A stretch of DNA of 64,000 nt from Augochlora pura (lineage: Eukaryota; Arthropoda; Insecta; Hymenoptera; Halictidae): NCBI RefSeq assembly GCF_028453695.1, contig NC_135781.1, positions 1,798,001-1,862,000 on the forward strand, read 5' to 3'. The position numbers and the translations under genes were made by a program. The notes below the pieces were generated by a model that was not told where the DNA came from, made no database searches, and was given only the letters and a program-made list of their open reading frames with translations. Positions 50,301-56,975 of the stretch are shown here, piece after piece; within the stretch, counting starts at the first letter, position 1; every line of letters starts with the position of its first letter.

Positions 50301-50621
50301 TGATTTCAAGTGATTTTTGGAACTGCCTGTATATTACATAATATATTGTGTACTGTGTGATAATATATTATATACTGTATTATTATATACTATATTAAAT
50401 TCTATTTTATTATACTAGTACATAATAATATAGTACACCATATATTATACGCTATTTTATATCGCATTAAAATATAGCTATTAATGAAATTGTATGCGAA
50501 AAATTTCTCTAACATGTTCGTTTCTGTTAATTGCAGGCTCTGCTTGTTCATCTTCACGTTATTCACAGTTCTGGCTACAATAGTCATATTGTGTCGTGCG
50601 CCACACATAATCGTCCAGTAA
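22531..50621 (+). CDS. Nicotinic acetylcholine receptor alpha subunit, alpha5/6/7 clade; 3' part of gene (five exons)
   Basis: This is the 3' half of a pentameric acetylcholine-gated cation channel subunit of the insect neuronal synaptic membrane. Joining 22531-22617, 48027-48136, 49358-49572, 49812-50012 and 50537-50621 gives one open frame of about 232 codons covering TM2, TM3, the cytoplasmic loop and TM4. All four introns (25409, 1221, 239 and 524 bp) are GT-AG with compatible phases (1, 0, 2, 2). The junction codons rebuild Gly at TM2/TM3 and Arg at the last two joins. Family marks include SYFNCIMFMVASSVV in TM3, LLRMSRPGKK after TM3, ERSSKSLLANVLDIDDDFRH in the loop, and DWKFAAMVVDR before TM4. 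These marks belong to the insect alpha5/alpha6/alpha7 group. I lean to alpha7 or alpha5 but cannot separate them by eye. The Cys-loop, loop C vicinal cysteines and TM1 exons were looked for and not found, so they should lie upstream of the window. Confidence 0.93.
22654..22730 (+). repeat. CT microsatellite just downstream of TM2 exon
   Basis: A (CT)n run starting 37 bp after the TM2 donor, interrupted by cgcgagag near its start. It continues as ctttctctttgtctctctttctctg. Confidence 0.95.
22827..23048 (+). repeat. TTAA-CCCTTT repeat, left-end copy
   Basis: Starts TTAACCCTTTGTGGTCG and aligns with 23287-23485 through ctaaggcgccgc, aaattatta, tcaaatttact, gtcaagagctgtt and tttggatttccagttgaaat. 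It then runs into unrelated sequence without a right terminus. Confidence 0.75.
23287..23485 (+). mobile_element. Short piggyBac-like MITE candidate
   Basis: Left end TTAACCCTTTCGCGGTC and right end GACCGCAAAGGGTTAA form an inverted repeat bounded by TTAA on both sides, about 199 bp in all. TTAA target sites and CCC-started termini are hallmarks of piggyBac-type elements. No transposase is present. The related copies at 22827 and 44611 support a family. Confidence 0.65.
23676..24080 (+). repeat. Degenerate array of tcgatttaattctat units
   Basis: About 400 bp of 13-14 bp units (atcgatttaattctat, gatatcaactctatc, gaaattgactctatc) in mixed order. Confidence 0.9.
25035..25445 (+). repeat. TCTA/TCTG tetranucleotide-derived array
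   Basis: Runs such as tctatcgaattgtctggcga and ctatctatctatcgacctat make up about 400 bp. Cys/Leu/Ser/Ile-rich frames across it (25059-25418) are repeat products. It contains two acataacctt motifs near 25259 and 25273. Confidence 0.92.
27418..27610 (+). repeat. CT microsatellite, long
   Basis: Three long (CT)n runs (27446-27490, 27498-27520, 27546-27576), followed by a gctcgctcgctcgctc run at 27646-27662. Confidence 0.97.
28108..28175 (+). repeat. CT microsatellite
   Basis: (CT)n with a few T insertions. Confidence 0.97.
28293..28531 (+). mobile_element. TTAA-CCCTTT element with GAAGCGAAAGGG termini
   Basis: Left TTAACCCTTTCGCTTC and right GAAGCGAAAGGGTTAg give 12-16 bp inverted termini around a 239-bp interior. 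The right TTAA is TTAG. The interior differs from the 23287 element, so this is a different subfamily sharing ends. Confidence 0.6.
28632..28700 (+). repeat. Tandem repeat, about 31 bp, 2.3 copies
   Basis: atagtcacagagagattaaa gcgtacg is repeated as atagtcacagagaggttaaa gcgcacg and begins a third time. Confidence 0.9.
29120..29425 (-). repeat. TTAA-CCCTTTGCACTC-ended repeat containing 57-bp tandem units
   Basis: On the minus strand it starts ttaaccctttgcactc (29410-29425). Three 57-bp units start at 29202, 29259 and 29316 (ataaaaattattttggaac ... aatagtaataatagt). The same ataaaaattattttggaacg piece occurs at 55735 beside another ttaaccctttgcactcg end, so both belong to one family. Confidence 0.7.
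33345..33462 (+). repeat. ATT-rich tandem repeat
   Basis: aataatattattattatcatttttcttttaataat-type units repeat three to four times. Confidence 0.85.
33648..33857 (+). repeat. CT microsatellites flanking a 20-base poly-C
   Basis: (CT)n at 33652-33688, poly-C at 33772-33791 passing directly into (CT)n to 33812, and more at 33834-33856. A further (CT)n lies at 34049-34081. Confidence 0.95.
35133..35425 (+). repeat. Tandem repeat, 22-bp unit (agcaattttgcatcgttctc), grading into CT microsatellite
   Basis: agcaatttt recurs at 35156, 35178, 35200 and 35222 (period 22), then at wider spacing as (CT)n expansions insert inside the units (35279-35390). Confidence 0.93.
35768..35791. other. Short inverted repeat (hairpin)
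   Basis: aggtatacat and atgtatacct form a 10-bp stem with a 4-base tatt loop. Confidence 0.8.
36581..36910 (+). repeat. Minisatellite, exact 20-bp period, about 16 copies
   Basis: Consensus ctctaaaagcaatattgttg. ctc recurs at 36601, 36621, 36641 and so on, with no insertion or deletion across the array. Variation is by substitution only (gatg/gctg/gttg at the unit end, agc/aat/agt in the middle). Confidence 0.97.
38205..38385 (+). repeat. AT-rich tandem repeat of caatattatat...aataataattaat
   Basis: gtacaatattatatagtgta, then ataataattaatgttatata..., repeats about three times with a 50-60 bp period. The first unit contains caggttatgt. Confidence 0.8.
39142..39402 (+). repeat. 9-bp minisatellite, 29 uninterrupted units (aaagggtcc)
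   Basis: Exactly 29 consecutive 9-mers based on aaagggtcc with substitutions (ggaaggg, acagag, ttc, tcg) and no length change. Because 9 is a multiple of 3, frames stay open in several phases on both strands. One + frame reads Lys-Gly-Ser repeats with Gly at nearly every third residue, like collagen. There is no signal peptide, no flanking domain and no splice evidence, so it is treated as a repeat. Confidence 0.95.
41855..42335 (+). repeat. Array of atagagcaagcagaatacaaa units
   Basis: About 24 units of roughly 20 bp (agagcaagcagaatgtgaaat, agagcaagcataatttcgaat, aaagagacagaattcaaaat, gctatatcaaaacgc). The first half shows a higher-order repeat: the block around 41930-41985 recurs at 42045-42100. 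Confidence 0.92.
42597..42645 (+). repeat. CT microsatellite
   Basis: (CT)n with cgct interruptions. Confidence 0.97.
42925..43090 (+). repeat. Degenerate array of attaatattagggcca
   Basis: aaattaatattagggtcact, agattaatattagggccatt and similar units repeat six to seven times. Confidence 0.85.
43850..44125 (+). repeat. Array of caaaagcaactataatttattaaa
   Basis: gcaactatattttgcaaaa, agcgaaagctgcaaaagcaa and ctataatttattaaacaa are repeated in mosaic order. The block tgcaaaa.(c/t)agcgaaagctgcaaaagcaac occurs near 43965 and 44090. Confidence 0.88.
44609..44800 (+). repeat. Repeat related to the 22827/23287 CCCTTTGCGGTCG family
   Basis: Starts caaccctttgcggtcgagcg, followed by cgactacgaggcgc, atcattttatcga-like and attgttgagaacctgttaattgttgcg, paralleling the order in 22827-23000. 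No right terminus was identified. Confidence 0.65.
45590..45810 (+). repeat. TTG/TTA-rich low-complexity tract
   Basis: Imperfect (gttatt)n and (attatttatt)n sequence ending in a (ta)n run at 45790-45808. Confidence 0.85.
46113..46153. other. 18-bp inverted repeat hairpin
   Basis: atccgtgatccattgatc (46113-46130) and gatcgatggatcacggat (46136-46153) pair with one mismatch around a 5-base loop. It is not at a recognisable gene end, and its role is unknown. Confidence 0.85.
46341..46490. mobile_element. Fold-back element with perfect 24-bp palindromic core
   Basis: The centre 46403-46426 is AAGCTTAGAAGC followed by its exact reverse complement. Arms extend about 74 bp each way: ctatattcgtttttttttaa on the left pairs with ttaaaaaaagcgaatataac on the right, and tcttgctcta with gagcagaaag at the ends. 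The two arms differ at a few sites, so it is an element-like imperfect palindrome of 150 bp rather than an assembly flip. No open frame. Confidence 0.8.
47069..47500 (+). repeat. Minisatellite, 20-bp unit (tagagctctgtcaatctttc)
   Basis: Exact 20-bp spacing for about eight units from 47069, then more divergent units (gacatctgccaatttttata, gatctgtcaaacttcatt) to about 47500. It ends about 530 bp before the TM3 exon. Confidence 0.95.
48027..48136 (+). CDS. nAChR exon coding TM3 and start of cytoplasmic loop
   Basis: This 110-bp exon has its acceptor at atccag and its donor at tgg|gtaagc. The first two bases complete the Gly codon (G+GG) begun by the TM2 exon, and the exon ends in phase 0 on Trp. 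It codes SYFNCIMFMVASSVVLTVMV, then LNFHHRSPDRYVMPQW. This is TM3 followed by the HHR...MPQW segment that opens the intracellular loop in insect alpha7-clade subunits. It carries GSYFN where family members usually have GTYFN. The upstream tract is only partly pyrimidine-rich (cgcctcctttctgtgtttct). The nearest upstream coding exon is 25.4 kb away. Confidence 0.95.
48225..48520 (+). repeat. Degenerate array of tatagcaactaataa
   Basis: aattatagcaactaataact, gagtatagcaattaatgag and similar short units are repeated about 15 times within the intron after TM3. Confidence 0.85.
49073..49200 (+). repeat. TTAACCCTTTGAACTCGA-started repeat
   Basis: Begins cttaaccctttgaactcgac and shares tgctatttctactttataaa-type sequence with the repeat at 55561. 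Boundaries are not certain. Confidence 0.5.
49358..49572 (+). CDS. nAChR exon coding first half of the TM3-TM4 cytoplasmic loop
   Basis: This 215-bp exon has its acceptor at tatatag and its donor at ata ag|gtaacg, entering in phase 0 and leaving in phase 2. It begins IKTLFLNWLPCLLRMSRPGK, the amphipathic start of the loop, and continues with a basic Lys/Met-rich stretch. The highly conserved block ERSSKSLLANVLDIDDDFRH follows. The remainder (KNSAANPPSGYI) is the variable part of the loop. This loop is where insect nAChRs are phosphorylated and contacted by chaperones, but no specific site is claimed here. Failure to splice the next intron would stop translation at once, because the read-through codon after AGG is TAA. 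Confidence 0.95.
49573..49811 (+). other. Intron between the two loop exons
   Basis: A 239-bp GT-AG intron (gtaacg ... aattatag), phase 2. Its first part is C-rich on the sense strand (49590-49625). No repeats or other genes are seen. Confidence 0.92.
49812..50012 (+). CDS. nAChR exon coding loop end and pre-TM4 (MA) helix
   Basis: This 201-bp exon has its acceptor at aattatag and its donor at gac ag|gtccga. It completes an Arg codon and reads SAFGTPISTGRPATVEDTSA, a variable Ser/Thr/Pro-rich segment. The amphipathic MA helix follows, with MQEELRTILKELRFITDRMK and DVISDWKFAAMVVD. The WKFAAMVVDR signature sits just before TM4 in all members of this clade. The donor (GTCCGA) is a weak match to GTRAGT. 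Reading past it stays open to a TAA at 50182-50184, so a retained-intron isoform is possible. Confidence 0.95.
50013..50536 (+). other. Intron before TM4 exon; weak donor, open reading frame into intron
   Basis: A 524-bp GT-AG intron (gtccga ... ttgcag). The frame of the upstream exon remains open for 57 sense codons to TAA at 50182-50184. The rest is AT-rich with a tatataattatatact-type low-complexity stretch at 50320-50470. Confidence 0.9.
50537..50621 (+). CDS. nAChR terminal coding exon: TM4 and stop
   Basis: The acceptor is ttaattgcag. The first base completes Arg, then LCLFIFTLFTVLATIVILCR forms TM4, followed by APHIIVQ and a TAA at 50619-50621. The short extracellular tail ending in APHIIV is typical for insect alpha6/alpha7-type subunits. 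A Cys-Arg pair (CRAPHIIVQ) stands where many relatives have LSAPHIIV. Confidence 0.95.
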
Positions 50622-50761
50622 ATAGACTGCCCCGGTCAAGCCACCGAAACAAAGCACAAAAAATACCAACGGTAAAGTCTCATTTTCACACTAATTATTA
50701 TTATTCGTTGCTCGATCGCCGACAAAAAGACTCCGATTTAACCATTTTTTCGGAACCAAGA

Positions 50762-50767
50762 ATTAAA
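50762..50767 (+). promoter_or_regulatory. Candidate poly(A) signal variant ATTAAA
   Basis: ATTAAA 140 bp after the nAChR stop codon. This is the nearest plausible cleavage signal. No supporting GT-rich downstream element was evident. Confidence 0.25.
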
Positions 50768-51205
50768 ACGTTGATGTTCACCTTTCACAATTTTCCTCGT
50801 CGAAATTCAAAGCTGAGAATTAATTTTCTTTACTTTTAAGATCACTGAGATCTCAGTTCGGCGATTATAGACTAATACCGATGCTCGTTTTCTCCCTTAG
50901 AAACGACGATGCGTGGGTTTCGAGGAGAGAGACACACACACAGCTCTTTTACGGCAGGACGAAGCAACGAAACACGGAGAGGGCGGGCGCCGAAGGATTC
51001 GTTGTGCTCTCTCCGTTTCCTTTCTTCTCGTTCGTGTCTGCTTGCCTCCTGCGCCCTTCGATTTTCCTCCGGCGACTGGATCAGAGAACCTTTCCACAAC
51101 TCAACGACGAGGTGTGTTGGTCAAAAACTGGAAGCTCGGAGGCTGCTCGTGCCGTTTCAACGATCGCGGAACTGCGCCGCCTTTTAAACGCTAGACCTTG
51201 AAATG

Positions 51206-51460
51206 AGACGAAGAAGAAGAAGAAGAAGAAGAAGGTGTAAGGGAAGGATAAGAAGAAGAAAGTGTAGGAGAAGAAGAAGATGGAAGTGTAGGAGAAGAAG
51301 AAGAAAAAGAAGAAAGTGTAGAAGGTATAGGACAAGGAGAAGAAGGTATAGAAGGTATAGGAGATAGATAAAAAGGTATAAAAGGTATAGGAGGAGAAGA
51401 GGGAGAAGAAGACGGTATAGGTGGAGAAGAAGAAGAAGGTGTAGAAGGTTGACAAGAAGA
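51206..51460 (+). repeat. GAA/AAG trinucleotide-rich tract
   Basis: (gaa)n runs interspersed with ggtgtaagggaagg, gaaggtataggag and similar purine-rich units, 0.6-0.8 kb after the nAChR stop. Confidence 0.95.
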
Positions 51461-52110
51461 TGGTCCAGATCTAGAAGGTGGAGAAGGAGAACGAGAAGGT
51501 CTAGAAGGTGGAGATGAAGAAGGTCTAGGCCTAGAAGGTGGAGAAGAAGATGGTCTAGGTCTAGAAGGTTGAAAAGAAGATGGTGTAGGTCTAGAAGGTG
51601 GATAAGGCGAAAGAAGGTCTGGGTCTAGAAAGATGAGAAGAAGTAGATCTGGGTCAAGAAAGATGAGAAGAAGATGGACTAGGTCTAGAAGGCTAAGAAG
51701 AACAGAGTCTAGGTCTAGAAGGTGGAAAAGGAGAGAAGGTCTAGGTCTAGAAAGATAAGAAAAAGAAGGACTGGGTCTAGAAGGCTAAGAAGAACAAAGT
51801 CTAGGTCTAGAAGGCTAAGAAGAAGAAAATCTAGGTCTAGAAGGCTAAGCAGAAGAAAGTCTAGGTCCAGAAGGATGAGAAGGCTGATGAGAAGAGGGCC
51901 TAGGTCTAGATGGATGAGAAAGCTGATCAGAAGAAAGTCTAGGTCTAGAAGGATGAGAAGAAGAAGGTCTAGGTCTAGAAGGATAAGAAAAAGAAGGTCT
52001 AGAAGGTCTAGAACGATGAGAAGAAGGTCTACAAGATCTAGAAGGCTGACAAGAAGAAGGTCTACAAGGTCTGCGAAGGCTGATAAAAAGAAGGTCTACA
52101 AGTCCAAGAA
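51460..52110 (+). repeat. Polypurine minisatellite (gtctaggtctagaaggataagaagaa)
   Basis: About 25 units of 24-36 bp with core ctaggtctagaagg followed by a variable purine run. Frame 51722-52249 is open for 175 codons as an Arg/Ser-rich protein resembling RS domains, but it exists because units are mostly multiples of three. Frames upstream are closed by tag and taa in the same units. Confidence 0.93.
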
Positions 52111-52392
52111 CAAGGAAACAAAGGAGGAGGATCGTCGTCAGGCAGCAAAGCAGCCAGAACGAAACGAAAACCGGAGGCCCAACCCGTGCGACCATTGCCA
52201 AAGAGAGATCGTCGTCCGTTCGGTTTCTCTTTTACCTCACGTTGACTAATAGGCGTTTTAAGCTTGTTTCACGTTCGAGCATCGTCCTACTCCTCAAAAA
52301 AAAAAAAGAGAACTCTCGATCGTCGACGAACACATTGCCAACAAAACTCGCGCCGGCGATCAAGAAAACGGCTGGGCGTATGCCGAACGAAT

Positions 52393-52398
52393 AATAAA
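52393..52398 (+). promoter_or_regulatory. Candidate poly(A) signal AATAAA
   Basis: First canonical AATAAA downstream of the nAChR stop, about 1.77 kb after it. Others follow at 52564 and 53010. Use is unproven. Confidence 0.3.
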
Positions 52399-52569
52399 AC
52401 GAACATAACAGGACAAGTACACGAGTTTCAGAGAAGAGGGAGGAGGGAGGAGGGAGGAGGGGGCGCGCGAAATACGGCGCCTCGACATACTGCTGACAAT
52501 ACACGGGCCACGTTGTGCGTTCACTTCCTTCGTTTAAACAAAAACAAAATGAATTAAGAAACGAATAAA

Positions 52570-52608
52570 AAAACAGAGCGAGAGAGAGAGGGAGAGAGAG
52601 AGAGAAAA
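52570..52608 (-). repeat. GA microsatellite
   Basis: agagcgagagagagagggagagagagagag. A shorter (CT)n follows at 52671-52684. Confidence 0.95.
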
Positions 52609-53249
52609 TTGCGCGCGGTAGGGAGGGAAAGGGTTGAAACCTAATTCGATCGCCCGTAGTTTTTTCGCCTCTCTCTCTCTCTCTTTCGCCGTGTCGCGAC
52701 GAGAGAACAAAAATGTTATTGTATAAACGAACAAAAAAAAAACGAGAAGAAAAAAATCCCCGATTGTTCGCCGTATTATTAATAATGCCGATCGTGTAAA
52801 CGTTCTTTAATTGTAAAAGTTGCGCGCACGCGCACGCGAGAAAAGCAAATACGTACCCGAGAAACGCGCGCGAAGCTTTGTTCGTCGAATAGAAGCGAAA
52901 GAGTGTGAGTGAGAGTGTGTGAGAGAATGTATGTATGTGTGTGAGCGAGCGAGAAAACCGGGACGCGCGGTGTTGCATATTCCTCGAGGGAGCGTTGTCG
53001 CGGCCTTTCAATAAATTAAATAGTTAACGGATCCGATAGCAAAAACGAAAGAGGTGCGGGGAAGAGGACAACAACAACAATAATAATAATAGTAATAATG
53101 TTAACGGCGACGAAGAAGAGGGGGAGAGAGAAACAGTTTTACACGTAAGGATGATAAAAACGATAACAATAATAATCGTAATAATAATGGATAACAGGTT
53201 ATGTAAACGTTCGGACGACGCGCTATACGTATGTCAACGTGCAGGATTT

Positions 53250-53395
53250 ATTATTATTATTGTTATTATTAATACTACTACTACTACTACTAATACTACT
53301 GCTACTACTACTACTACTAACACTAATACTACTAATAAAACTAAAACTAATACTAAAATTAATACTACTATTAATATTAATACTAATCGCGGTAA
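53250..53395 (+). repeat. ATT then ACT trinucleotide repeat
   Basis: (att)n passes into (act)n with aat and aaa variants. Frames on both strands are homopolymeric (Leu, Thr, Val, Ser) and not coding. Confidence 0.95.
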
Positions 53396-53699
53396 TCGCT
53401 TTGTGCGCGGACCCGTCGCGATCGAGTCCGCGCGCACCGCCGCCGTGCCGTTCAAAGCGGCGATCTATATAATCGCGTGGCAACGACACACGGTCTTCAA
53501 AAAAAAATAACTGCCAAAAACTAGAGAAGCTCGAGACAGGGGTGTCCAACCGATTTTACAAGACCGAGGGGTGGGAGCGGGGCGCGCGGTTCGTTTACAA
53601 CCCCCGTTTACGGGAACGGTGTTCGATCGCCGCGCGAAAAAACGAACGCAAAAACGACGATTTTACCGATTTCATCGATCTTGTCGGATCGATCCTCTT

Positions 53700-53845
53700 T
53701 TGATCATATGGGGTGCCTGGATTATGGTTGATCATATGGGGTACCTGGAATATGGTCTATTGAATAGGGTGTCTGAAATATGGTCGATCATATGGGGTGC
53801 CTGGAATATTGTCGATCGTATGGGGTGCCTGGATCACGGTCGATC
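53700..53845 (+). repeat. Tandem repeat, about 32-bp unit, 4-5 copies
   Basis: gatcatatggggtgcctgga followed by ttatggtt- or atatggtc-like ends recurs at about 53703, 53732, 53760 (divergent), 53788 and 53815. Confidence 0.9.
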
Positions 53846-54539
53846 GAACACCGTTGCCGCGTCGTCGTAGAAGATCGGCGTGTAGACAAAACTGCCACGG
53901 TTGGACGGACCCCCGCTTTCCGTACAGACGCGCAAAAGCCGAGTTCTCTCGGGAAAGGTCGTCGACGACGTCCGCGGACCGACGGACCGTCGGCGACCGT
54001 GTACATGGATCAGTCGGGAGCCATCGCGCTTTCACGACCACATAACGAAGCATTCAATGACTGTACTCTGACCGCGCGACGATTGCTATTGTTCTTGTTT
54101 ACGGTTTGACGTGTATTTTTTGGGGATGAAATCGCGTGAGAGGTTCCGTGGATTTTTCGGTCGATGATTTTTAGGGGATGAAATCGCGTAGAGGTTATGG
54201 TGGATTTTTCAATCGCGAATTTTTGGTTGAGAAATTTTGCAAGGCGAATTGTAATTGAAAGGATTCTGGTAGGTGAAAATTGTTCGCTTAGGGTGGAGAA
54301 AGGTAGCGTTCAGTTTAGTTAGGGAGATGGAGTGGGGGGGGGGGGGGGTGAAGGTTGTCACAGTGATTGCAGAGTGAAAGCTTTGCAGTCGAATTTTGTA
54401 TTGCAAGTTAATGTTAAATGGATTAAATCTAATCGATTTTAGTTTATGTAGTTTTCTTGGATTGAATTGCGTTAAGAATTATGTAGGCATCATAGTATAT
54501 TAATTTCATTTTCAATATAAATTTTTAATAAGTGAAAAA

Positions 54540-54765
54540 ATAAATAGTATATATTATGTTATGTTGCAAGTGTCATAATATATTATAGTATATATTGTAC
54601 GTTATATTACGTTATACGTATCATAGTATATTATAGTATATATATTATATTAAGTTATAGTATATATATTATATTAAATTACAGTATATATATTTATTAT
54701 ATTAAATTGTAGTATATATATTATATTAAATTATAGTATATCCATTAAATTATATTACAAATAAT
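54540..54765 (+). repeat. AT-rich tandem repeat of tatattaaattatagtata
   Basis: Unit tatatattatattaaattatag of about 24-33 bp is repeated six to seven times. Confidence 0.88.
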
Positions 54766-55560
54766 CTAACGTATGAAATTTGAATTAAAAGAACGTACGA
54801 ACATACTAGTCAACGTGTTAACAAATTGAATTAATTATGTAAACGTTATCGCATCTTAACTAGTATATTAGGGTCACAGACGACCCAAACGTTTCATTAC
54901 ATTTCTATCTTAGCACACAGGCTTTTGAATTCTCCATATTTTTATTATTTGACACGATAGCTAAAAATAATTTAAGTTCGAGAATTTATGTGAAATTAGG
55001 TTAAAACAACTTTTACACTTTTTTTTAGGCTCTCTTATTTAATTCACTAATTTATTAGTTATCCCGCGGCTCTTTTGTTTAATTCGCGGCTCTATCATTT
55101 ATCTCACTACTCTCTTATTCATTTCTCTGACAATTCTCTCATTTATTTCTCTAACAACTCTGTTATTTATTTCTCTAACCTTTCTCTCTTCTTCAATTCG
55201 CTGCCCCATTATTTATCTATCTCGCTATTTTTCTTGGTTTATTTCGCGCAGCTCTTTTCTCGAACTCGGTTCCGCGCAATTTCAGTTTTCGAGTTTCAGT
55301 CCCGCCGGTTCGAGTCTATCGATCATAGAGTAACGCGCGCCGCCGCCGGTCTGGATTAATCTGGTTCGAGTCCCCCGACCTAGATTGGTCCTCTACTACT
55401 ACTACTCCCAGCCTCTGGATCCTTAACTTGCTCGATAACGCGGGGGTTTAAAGTTGGCCTAACACGGCCGCCGCGCTACGTCTTACGATAGACCGATATT
55501 CGGCTCGCGTTGCGGTCTGATTTTAGCTCGTGCATCCGTTCTCCGATTAGTTCGAGATTT

Positions 55561-55790
55561 AACCCTTTGCACTCGAAGCCGTTTTAACTGTAAATGTGAA
55601 ATAATATTTCCGACTCGTACTATTTCTATTCTATGCAATAAAGCGCACTTTTATGCGCACGAAATTGATTTTTTGCGACTCGTAGCAACAGTTTCACTAC
55701 TCAACAATTTTTCAAATCTGAACCTTATTGTTATAAAAATTATTTTGGAACGTATTAGAATAATTTTAGTGGAGTTTTGATTATTATATT
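55561..55790 (+). repeat. TTAACCCTTTGCACTCG-started repeat
   Basis: Starts ttaaccctttgcactcgaag and contains ataaaaattattttggaacg at 55735, the same two landmarks found in opposite orientation in 29120-29425. This supports one element family. No right end was identified. Confidence 0.6.
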
Positions 55791-56975
55791 ATCGATTATT
55801 ATATTATTGATTTATATATTATGGATTATTCTATTATTAATTATTATAGTGCTGGCACTAAAACTAACAATTAGTAATTAACAAATTACTAATTTAGTTT
55901 TCACTTATCTCAACCCTTTCGTCATTCCACATACAACTTGGTTTCCCCAACAAACTTATAAAATTCGCAGTTTAGTAACAATTCTCTCCATTGTTTAAAG
56001 CGATCGTCGAAATCCTTTCCAATTACAACAAATCCGAAGGAGGATGCCTCTCGCGTAACGTATAGCGTAATTATTAATAAAAATCGAGAAACGCGAGAAC
56101 GACGTCTCGACGGTGCACGGCAGCTGCGTTCCTCGTATCGTACAACGAATGTAAAGTTTAAACAAATACACGATGAAACATACGCGCTCGCGCGCGCGCA
56201 ATTCTCGCGAGCTGAGAGCTCTTTGGATCTAGCCGTTTAATAAAACAATGAAAGAAAGCAAAGAGAACAAAGGGAACTCGTCGCCGCAGCGGTACAGTCA
56301 TTGATCTTCTAATCGCACAAAAGAATAATAAAAAAAAAAGAACAGAAAAGATATAAAAACAAAAAGGAAGAGAAAAAGGTATCGTCGAAATCAACGACAG
56401 GGAGAACCGAAAACCCAATTCTATATTTTCCGATCTTAGAGAGAGACAGAGTGCAGTGCTGTACGGACCGCGAGCTCGCATATTTATTGTTAAACAAACA
56501 AAACGACGGGAGAAACATAAATAATGAATAACCTCGAGGTGTTCGGATTAAATACTCAAATAAAAAAAAAAAGAAAATAATTATGTACATAGGCGAAAGA
56601 AAATTACTGTTTGCATGTCGTGGGACTCAAATACACCGTTAGCGACGTATATAAGGGTGGGGGAAAGGGTTAACGTGGATGGACAGGTACCAGAGAGAGA
56701 CAAAGTCTACGGATAAATAATTAAATTATTAATAGTACGAGATGCTAGTTAGACGCGAAGAATTTACGAATTGTCGAAACGATTGAAATTTTCTCGCGAG
56801 ACGTTAAAAACGAGGAGAGAGGTTGTGTAAAGAGGGAGCCGAAATGGAGACAAGATCACCGATCCTCCGGTGTTATAGAATCCTACGGGGTTCTAGACAG
56901 CTTTAGAGAGCCGTCGATCGTCGGTCGCGTGACGTCGCGTTTCGAACCGATCGCCGTTAACGCGGCGAGTGCCGC

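Larger units (their letters stand above)
50622..52260 (+). other. Probable 3' UTR of the nAChR gene
   Basis: Sequence after the TAA stop. A variant hexamer ATTAAA occurs at 50762. The first AATAAA after the stop is only at 52393, so unless the variant is used the 3' UTR includes the GAA tract (51206-51460) and the polypurine minisatellite (51460-52110). This assignment is inferred from position and no transcript evidence is available. Confidence 0.5.

Noticed and set aside
53223..53549. Frames of 119, 108, 77 and 73 codons around the ACT repeat
   Set aside because: Homopolymeric Leu, Ser, Val and Thr/Asn products of a trinucleotide repeat.
55340..55385. tRNA B-box-like ggttcgagtcc
   Set aside because: The T-arm stem does not pair (tctgg against ccccc), and no A-box or acceptor stem is present.
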